From Micropepsaceae bacterium (lineage in GTDB: Bacteria; Pseudomonadota; Alphaproteobacteria; Micropepsales; Micropepsaceae), in contig JANWHR010000019.1 of assembly GCA_025450355.1 (NCBI GenBank), positions 1-5,858 of the forward strand: a stretch of 5,858 bases of DNA, in the 5' to 3' direction. The position numbers were made by a program, and so were the translations under genes. How positions within the stretch are numbered: position 1 is the first letter of the stretch; the number at the start of each line of letters is the position of its first letter. This document shows, in pieces, positions 1-5,858 of the stretch. Under the pieces are notes generated by a model, which saw only the letters and a program-made list of their open reading frames with translations, made no database searches and was not told where the DNA came from.

Positions 1-480
1 CGATAAAGCTCAAACAGCTCGCGAAAGAAGATCGCACTTGACCATCCATCTGCGAGCAGATGGTGCTGAGTCACGATTAAGCGGTACTGCGTGGAGGACA
101 ATCGCACAAGCGTGACGCGCATCAACGGCGCGCTGTCGAGTGCCATGCGCTCGGAGCGGTCCAGCTCTTCGATCTCTGCGGCGCGGGCTTTCCGCCCGTC
201 TGGATCAAGGACCAGGAGGTCGTACCAGCGCCAGGGCAGCGATACTGTCTTTTCGACAACTTGAAGCGGCGTCCCCTCAGGACCGATCTGAAACGAAACG
301 CGCAGGCCCTGGCGGCGTGCAACCAGGTTCTCGATCGCCTTACGCAGGCGGGCCGTGTCAAGACCCCCTTCGAGCTCGAGTACGATCTGCACCAGGTACG
401 GATCGTTCCCATCCGTTTCGCAATGGGCGTGAAACCAGAGCCCTGCCTGAAGGGACGTGAGTGGCCAGGCCTCCTCGAAC
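1..480 (-). other. Condensation (C) domain, N-terminal part, cut by the window edge
   Basis: This is the first third of a C domain that would transfer the thiazoline-ended chain to the amino acid of the next, unseen module. Core C1 reads WPLTSLQAGLWFHAH (423-467). The C2 region reads RRQGLRVSF (291-317), where the usual His of RHxxLR is Gln (309-311). Core C3 is intact as HHLLADGWS (39-65), with the catalytic second His at residue 1933 (60-62) and the structural Asp at 1937. An epimerization domain is argued against by the Trp after DG and by the text that follows, SSAIFFRELFELY; epimerases usually read HHxxxDGVSWRIL. Its donor and acceptor stereochemistry cannot be classified safely from this part. 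The remainder of the gene continues beyond position 1. Confidence 0.92.
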
Positions 481-3400
481 GCCGGAAATCGTCCGCGCAG
501 GTATGACAGGATTACGCCGTCGAACAGGGCCGCTGGCTGCACTTGTGGCGGTCGCGCGATAACGCGGGTGGCGCGCCCCGCGAGTTCTTCCAAAACCGGA
601 TGGGCGAACACATCCCGCGCATGGATGGAGAGGCCCGCCGATGCGGCGCGATGGGCGAGCCGTATCGCCGAGATGCTGTCGCCACCCAGATGGAAGAAGT
701 TGTCGCAAATTCCGGCTTGGGAAAGCCCGAGCAGGTCCCGCGTCAGCTGGCAGATGATCGTTTCCGCTTCGGTCTGCGGCGATCGGTCGTGCCTGTGTGG
801 TTGTGTGCAAAATTCCGCAAGGGCTTTGCGATCGAGCTTGCCGTTGGGCGTGAGTGGCAGCACGTCCAGCGGAACGAAGTGCTGCGGGATCATGTAATCG
901 GGCAGCCGTTCTTCCGCCCAGCGCCGCAGTTCGACTGGGCTTTTTTCGGCGCCGGTGACAAAGGCAACGATGCGTCTGGTGTCTCCCGCGGCGTCGAGCA
1001 TGACGACCGCGGTCTCGACACCGGGGTGCTGTGCCAATGCCGCCTCGACCTCGCCAAGCTCGATGCGAAATCCACGCAGCTTGATCTGTTGATCTTCGCG
1101 GCCCAGAAATTCGATCACGCCATCGGGACGGTAACGGCCCAGGTCACCCGTGTCGTAAAGACGTTCGCCGGACTCGGGATGGATGACGAAACGCGCTTTC
1201 GTCTGTTCCGGGTCGTTCCAATAGCCCGCTGCAAGTCCGGAGCCGGCGATATAGAGCCTTCCTGCCGTATGGACGGGGCAGGGCTGAAGATCATCGCTCT
1301 TGAGGACATAAAGGCGTTGATTGTGCAGCGGCGTGCCATAGGGGATCGATGCCCACGCCGGATCGACCGCCCCGATGGGATAAAAAATCGACCAGATCGC
1401 CGCTTCGGTCGCGCCACCCAATGAAATGATGTCCGCACCCGGCACGACTCCACGCAGCCGGCCGGGAAGCGACACTGGAATCCAGTCGCCGCTCAATAGA
1501 AACAGCCGAAGCGACGCCAGCGGCGCGCCGTCCATTTCGGAGGCGCCGGACAGCAAAAGTTCAGCGATTGCGGGCACCGAATTCCAGATCGTCACGCCAT
1601 TGCGCGCAGCGCATTCGGCCCAGATTCGCGGATTTCTGTGCCCGTCCCGCTCCGGTATCACGACAGTTCCGCCGGCGCCCAGCACGCCGAAAATGTCGAA
1701 GATCGACAGGTCGAACTCGAACGACGACACCCAAAGCACGCGATCCTGGGGCCTGACAGCGAAGCGGTCCGTAATGTCAGCGAGCGTATTTTGGGCCGCG
1801 CGATGCGAAACCGCGACACCCTTGGGCGAGCCCGTGCTTCCTGAAGTGTAGATGACATAGGCGAGGTCGTCCGGAGATGCGGTTTGCGCGAGACGCGGCA
1901 TCGTCTCATCTGGAACGCCGGGAGAGACATCGATCAGCGTAACGGAAGTCTGCCATTGCCGGTCGCGGCGGATACGCGGCTGGGTCAAAACCAGGCGCAC
2001 TCCGGCCTGGCCAAGGATGGCCTGAATCCGGCGGTCCGGCTGACCCGCGCTGATGGGCAGAAACGTCCGCCCGCATTCCAGCACCGCGAGAGCGGCGAAG
2101 ACCTGCTCGACGCCTTTCTCCATAACGATCGCGACCAGCTTGTCATTTGGCATCAGCGCGGCACGGAGTGCGTGCGCAAGCGCACGTACGCAACGATCCA
2201 TTTCTCCGAAGGCAAACGTTCGCTCCGGCGCAACCAGAGCTGGCGCGTCCGGTGCCGCCGCAGCGGCGGCAAAAATGCGGGTATGCAGCAGATCGTCCGG
2301 TAACGGACCATCCATCGCATTGGCGGCGCTGAAGATGGCGCATTCTTCGGCAGGAACCAGGGATCGCTTCGGTGCAATCCATGCGGCATCGTCCGCAAGC
2401 GACCCAATGAGAGCGACGTAGGCTTCAAACATCGCATCGAGCAAGCCAGGCGGAAACAAAGCCTCGGGCGCATCCCAGTCGATGCCGAGCCCGTCCTCGT
2501 CTTCATAGACCTTGTTGTCGAGCCAGGTTTGTGGCGTCTCGGTAATCGCGAAGGTGACGCCCTCGATGCCGGGCGGCAGCACTATTTCATCTTCCCCAAC
2601 CATGCTGGTGAAAACAACTGGCAGAATGCCCTGGCTTGCATCGCCTGCGCGTTGGGCGATCAGGCGCTGCACTTCGACTCCACTGAAATCGCGATGGTCG
2701 AGATCGCGCACAAGCTGTGCCTGCTGGCTCTGGGCTCGATCCGCGAATGTGCCGGTTCGGGCAGCACGCACGGCAAGGGGCGTAAGTGTGGTGAAAACGC
2801 CGAGCACGGCGGCGAATTCCGGCTTTTGCGGCCGGTTTCCGACCGTGAGGTTCAGGGTGAAATCATCTGCCGCAGCCCACGTGGCGATGACTTCCGCGTA
2901 AGCCGTCAGAAGAACGTTTGAAGCGGTAAGCCGGCGGCCGGTGGCGCGCCGCTTAAGCGCATCCCATTTTGCGCGCGGCACCTGAGCGTGCCGCCGCGAA
3001 AAGTGGAGATCGGAAAGGCTGGCGGCGCCAGTCGCAAGTGGCAGAACTGGCGGCGGTGGCAGTTCCTCGATGCGCGCTTCCCAATAGGCGCGCGCCCTTG
3101 CAATCGCGTCACAATCAGCCTGTGTCGCAAACACATAATCCCTGAACGCAATGGCGGGTGTTTGTGGCTCCGTGCCGCGATAGGTTGCAAACACTTCGCG
3201 CAGCAGCAGTCCAATACTTTCCCCGTCCAGAATGAGTGCGTCGAAGCTGAGATGCACCCGCCAAATTGCGTCTGCCAGACGCGTTACCCGCACATCGAAA
3301 AGAGGCCAGCGCGCGGGGTCGAGCTTCTGATGAGACATGCTTTCGCGGATAGTCTCAAGCCGTGATTCCGCATCGGGACGGAGCAGCGCCGAAACGTCGG

Positions 3401-5858
3401 TATAGGGAATAGTGAAAACCGGCGTTTTTTCGAGAACCATTTGCTCGCCGGCCGGAGTGATGATGGCTCGCAGCATGGGGTGGCGGGAAATGGTTCGGCG
3501 CCATGCATTCGTAAAGATCTCTACATCGAGGCCAGAAAGCTCCAGTTCCTCGTAAAGATGACAGGCGACCTCGCCCAGGGGCAGCAGCCCCTGCCGGCCC
3601 ATCCAATAGGCTTGCTGCACCGGCGTCAGCGGGAATGGTGAATGCGCATTGGCGGGATCGGCCGGTATTTCCGGTGCATTGCGCCGGGTACGGGGAATCG
3701 TGGCGATGGCGCGGCCAAGATCGCCAAGACGGGGATTTTCGAAAATGGTGCGCAGCGGCAGCTCGCGCGCCAGGCGCGTGCGTACCTGCGTAGCCAGACG
3801 TGCGGCCAGAAGCGAATGCCCGCCAAGCTTGAAGAAATCGTCCTGAAGTCCAACACGGTTTGCGCCCGTCAACGACGCGATCAGCTCACAAAGGACCAAT
3901 TCTTCGGGCGTGACCGGTGCAACGTAGTCCGCGGAAGCCGGTTGAATCTCGACCGCGGGCAAAGCATGTTTGTCGAGCTTGCCATGAGCGGTCAAAGGAA
4001 GCGCCGCAAGCTCCACGATCGCTGACGGAATCATGAAATCCGGAAGGACCGCCGACAGCTTCGCGCGGATAGCATTGATATCGAGTTGGTTCCTTTGTGT
4101 GGCGACAACATACGCAATGAGGAATTGGTCTTCGGCGCGAAAGCGGAGAACAACGGCGGCCTGGGCGACTTCCGGCAATTCAGTCAGGGCCGCCTCAATC
4201 TCGCCTGGCTCGATACGGAAGCCGCGCAGCTTGATCTGTTCATCGGCGCGGCCGTGGAAGGTGAGCCGCCCGTCGCGACGCCACGCGGCAAGGTCACCGG
4301 TGCGGTACAGCCGCTCACCGGGCGCACCGAAACGGTTGGCGATGAACCGGGCAGCGGTTAACCCGGCACGCCGCCAATATCCGCGCGCAAGTCCCTCACC
4401 GGCGAGATAAAGTTCTCCGATTGTTCCGATGGGACACGGTTGGAGCGTGCGATCGAGGACGTAGGCGCGCATATTCGGATAGGGGCGCCCGATCGTAATG
4501 TCGCCATCGCCGGCTTCACCCGCAATCGCACCAATCGTGGCTTCCGTTGGTCCGTATTCATTGATGATGCGAATATTCGGGCAACGGTCTTTCAAAGTCT
4601 GAACATGCTGCGCGGTCAATGCTTCGCCGCCCACAATCGCGGTGCTCACTGGCGACCTGGTATGGGGGAGTGCCGCCAGCAGCGAAATATGTGAGGGCGT
4701 GAGCTTGACGGCGCTCAACGGGGTGGAAGCCGCAAAGATATCGTTCAGCGCATCTTCCGCCCGTCTGCGTTGCACGAGCGTGATTGTGCCGCCCATGCAG
4801 AGAGGCGCGAGCAGGCTCGTAAGCGTGAGATCGAAAGTCGGGGCAGTGAAGAGCGGCATCGCCGCTGCGTCGCCTCTGAGCACGTCCCGTACGATCAGGC
4901 CGATGTAATGCGCAATGTTGGCTTGTGTTACCACGACGGCTTTCGGCCGGCCCGTACTTCCGGATGTGTACAGAACATAGGCAGGATGGCCGGGCCTTAA
5001 GTGTGCTGTACGATATTCGTCAGTCGGTGCGTGGTAATAACCCGGCTCTTCCTCAGACCCCGGAAACATCACGCAGCGATCGTGGAACGCTTGTGGGAGA
5101 AGCAACCGCAATTCAGTCGAGACAACAATGGCGCGAGGCGCGGCGTCCTCCAGCATTAGGGCGAGACGCGCGGCCGGTTGTTCCGGATCGAGCGGCAGGA
5201 AAGCAGCGCCGGCCTTGATGGTCGCGAGAACCGCGACCATGAGGTCTTCGTGGTTCCCGGTCAGAACGGCAACGATAGCTTCCGGACCGCAGCCCGCACG
5301 GATCAGAATCCATGCCAGCCGGTTTGCGCGGGCATGAAGCTGCGCATAACTGATAACAGTGTCACCAGAAGTGATCGCGGCTGCTTCTGGTGTGGCAGAG
5401 GCTTGCTGTTCCTGCATGTCAACGAGCAACGTGCCGGGCGCGGGCCTGCGTGTCGCGTTGAACTTCTCCAGGACGCAAGAGCGCTCTTCCGGCGGAAGGA
5501 TGTCGATGCGTGAAAGCGGGATGGAGCAATCACCCACCGCCGCTTCGAGTAGGCGCCGGTACCGGCTCGCGATTGCTTCTGCGGTGGCGCGATCGAAAAG
5601 CTGGGCGCTGTATTCCAGAGTGCCTTCGAGGCCTGCATCTGATTCGTAAAAATTGAAGGAGAGATCGAATTTTGCCGCGTCAACACTGACAGGGATGAGT
5701 TCCGTCCGTACCCCGGTCAGCGCAAGTTCCGGCCTCGCGCCCGCATTAAAGGCAAGCATTGTCTGAAAGAGAGGCTGGCGCCCGGCCATCCGCGGCGGAT
5801 CGAGAACCTCGACCAGACGGTCGAATGGAGCGTCTTTGTGCGCATAGGCATCCAGGCA
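1..5858 (-). CDS. Non-ribosomal peptide synthetase, internal fragment: [C]-A(Asn)-PCP-Cyc-A(Cys)-PCP-[C]
   Basis: This is a multimodular NRPS, a cytosolic megaenzyme that builds a peptide on phosphopantetheine arms. The frame beginning at 5858 stays open for 1952 codons plus two bases and runs off both ends, so start, stop, ribosome site and true length are unknown. Seen in order: the end of a condensation domain (residues 1 to about 127), an adenylation domain (about 134-640), a carrier protein (about 645-720), a heterocyclization domain (about 740-1155), a second adenylation domain (about 1187-1685), a second carrier protein (about 1695-1765) and the beginning of a condensation domain (about 1795-1952). 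Every complete domain keeps its catalytic motifs, and I found no frameshift or stop. The predicted building blocks are Asn then Cys, the latter cyclized to thiazoline. Family assignment is certain. Substrates are inferred from binding-pocket codes, and the final product is unknown. Confidence 0.97.
570..765 (-). other. Peptidyl carrier protein PCP2 (thiolation domain), GGDS type
   Basis: This carrier domain receives Cys from A2 and then holds the thiazoline-terminated chain. The attachment motif reads DNFFHLGGDSISAIRLA, and the modified Ser is residue 1728 (675-677). It is preceded by TIICQLTRDLLGL and followed by GLSIHARDVFAHPVLEELA, the usual helix 3 and 4 region. In NRPSs the GGDS form is often found before an epimerization domain, but the domain that follows here is a condensation domain. 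Confidence in the domain is very high. Confidence 0.95.
800..2300 (-). other. Adenylation domain A2, predicted cysteine-activating
   Basis: This domain activates the amino acid used by the preceding Cyc domain. The core motifs are A3 as YVIYTSGSTGSPK (1821-1859), A4 as FDLSIFDIFG, A5 in the cysteine-type form SLGGATEAAIWS, A6 as GRLYIAGSGLAAGYW, A7 as YDTGDL, A8 as GREDQQIKLRGFRIELGEVE (1044-1103) and A10 as LPLTPNGKLD (831-860) with Lys at residue 1674. Pocket residues aligned to GrsA are D1383, L1384, F1387, N1426, L1454, S1456, L1480, I1488, W1489 and K1674, giving DLFNLSLIWK. The classical Cys code is DLYNLSLIW, so only Tyr to Phe at the third place differs. The N-terminal A2 motif is unusual (LECGRTFLPISAG where LKAGAAYLPLDP is common). 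No oxidase or methyltransferase is inserted between A8 and A9. Cys is strongly favoured. Confidence 0.95.
2400..3640 (-). other. Heterocyclization (Cyc) domain, predicted thiazoline-forming
   Basis: Cyc domains replace C domains before Cys, Ser or Thr modules. They form the amide bond and then cyclodehydrate the side chain into a thiazoline or oxazoline. The hallmark DxxxxDxxS replaces HHxxxDG and is seen as DALILDGES (residues 873-881, 3216-3242). Other Cyc-type signatures are FPLTPVQQAYWMGRQ at the start (first 11 residues at 3603-3635), RHPMLR (3468-3485), HQKLDPARWPLFDVR, PVVFTS (2604-2621), TETPQTWLDN (2514-2543) and WDAPEALFPPG near the end. The Thr of VVFTS (residue 1084) and the Asp of WLDN (residue 1114) correspond to residues shown to matter for cyclodehydration in studied Cyc domains, and both are kept. 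Oddly, the usual GDFTS block reads GVFTT (2787-2801), and NRLP reads NRPQ. The downstream A domain predicts Cys, which agrees. The domain appears complete and probably active. Confidence 0.93.
3700..3925 (-). other. Peptidyl carrier protein PCP1 (thiolation domain)
   Basis: This carrier domain holds the Asn-terminated chain as a thioester. The phosphopantetheine attachment motif reads DDFFKLGGHSLLA, and the modified Ser is residue 682 (3813-3815). The surrounding four-helix pattern is typical: ELVLCELIASL before the motif and LPLRTIFENPRLGDLG after it. It sits between A1 and the Cyc domain, so it donates the acyl chain to heterocyclization. The GGHS form is the standard elongation type. Confidence in the domain is very high. 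Confidence 0.95.
3940..5460 (-). other. Adenylation domain A1, predicted asparagine-activating
   Basis: This domain activates an amino acid as its aminoacyl-AMP and loads it on the carrier protein at about 3700-3925. All core motifs are present: A2 as KAGAAFLPLDPEQP, A3 (P-loop) as YVLYTSGSTGRPK (4941-4979), A5 as NEYGPTEAT, A6 as GELYLAGEGLARGYW, A7 as YRTGDL, A8 as GRADEQIKLRGFRIEPGEIE (4194-4253) and A10 as LPLTAHGKLDK (about 3969-4001) with the catalytic Lys at residue 627. Aligned by eye to GrsA, the ten pocket residues are D343, L344, T347, K385, I408, G410, E434, I442, G443 and K627, giving DLTKIGEIGK. The DLTK start is typical of Asp/Asn domains. Glu at the seventh place matches the Asn code (DLTKLGEVGK type), whereas Asp domains usually have His there. 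Nothing is inserted between A8 and A9, so there is no methyltransferase or oxidase. Domain identity is very secure; Asn is likely and Asp is the main alternative. Confidence 0.93.
5480..5858 (-). other. Condensation (C) domain, C-terminal part, cut by the window edge
   Basis: This is the last third of a C domain, which forms the peptide bond between the upstream chain and the Asn loaded by the next A domain. Visible are core C6 as HKDAPFD (5820-5840, usual form HQDVPFE) and the C7 region as RMAGRQPL (5769-5792) followed by FQTM. The usual closing segment, YSAQLFDRATAE and then the helix before the inter-domain linker, is also present. The HHxxxDG active site lies upstream and outside the window, so activity cannot be judged. 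Whether it accepts an L- or D-configured donor (LCL or DCL subtype) cannot be told from this fragment. It leads directly into the adenylation domain at about 5460, as in an ordinary elongation module. Confidence 0.9.

Noticed and set aside
1..480. Epimerization domain after PCP2, suggested by the GGDS carrier motif
   Set aside because: The active-site stretch reads HHLLADGWSSAIFF, which fits a condensation domain and lacks the epimerase DGVSWRIL pattern.
1075..1090. 16-base direct repeat shared with 4225-4240 (cgcagcttgatctgtt)
   Set aside because: Both copies encode the same part of the conserved A8 motif (QIKLRG) in A2 and A1. This is domain homology, not a mobile or attachment repeat.
543..1424. 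Long open frame of 293 codons on the plus strand
   Set aside because: It is antisense to the A2 and PCP2 coding sequence, has no recognisable domain, and is the expected shadow of GC-rich codon usage on the opposite strand.
2254..2270. Perfect 8-bp inverted repeat GCCGCCGC/GCGGCGGC with a one-base centre, next to AAAAA on the plus strand
   Set aside because: It encodes an alanine run in the Cyc-to-A2 linker. The loop is too small, and the T-run would precede the hairpin on the transcribed strand, so it is not a terminator.
3216..3242. Degenerate, inactive condensation domain because HHxxxDG is missing
   Set aside because: The segment matches the Cyc DxxxxDxxS motif exactly, and the other Cyc signatures are present, so it is a different catalytic class rather than a decayed C domain.
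122..5686. Many other 60-150 codon open frames on both strands
   Set aside because: All overlap the continuous NRPS frame, which carries well-conserved motifs throughout. None of the alternatives shows a known domain.

Overview
The whole 5.86 kb window lies inside one very large gene on the minus strand. I translated the frame whose first codon is 5858..5856 from end to end. It runs about 1952 codons without a stop, and neither its start nor its stop is in the window. The protein is part of a modular non-ribosomal peptide synthetase (NRPS). There is no intergenic DNA, RNA gene, promoter, terminator, mobile element or CRISPR array.

In transcription order (5858 down to 1) the layout is: the C-terminal third of a condensation domain; an adenylation domain (A1) whose specificity residues read DLTKIGEIGK, close to the asparagine code; a peptidyl carrier protein (PCP1, LGGHS); a complete heterocyclization (Cyc) domain with DALILDGES in place of HHxxxDG; a second adenylation domain (A2) reading DLFNLSLIWK, one residue from the classical cysteine code; a second carrier protein (PCP2, LGGDS); and the N-terminal third of a further condensation domain with HHLLADG. 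This gives ...C]-A(Asn)-PCP-Cyc-A(Cys)-PCP-[C...

The domains suggest an assembly-line step. A1 loads Asn on PCP1, and the upstream C domain joins the incoming chain to it. A2 loads Cys on PCP2. The Cyc domain then condenses the Asn-terminated chain with Cys and cyclodehydrates it to a thiazoline, and the last C domain passes the chain to a module outside the window. No epimerase, oxidase, reductase, methyltransferase or thioesterase is visible, so in cis the expected intermediate is an L-Asn-thiazoline segment.

Base composition is GC-rich, and all domains sit in one bacterial-style open frame without introns. That suggests a GC-rich bacterium, plausibly a proteobacterium, but genus or species cannot be named. 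I recognise the domain families but not the specific pathway or product.
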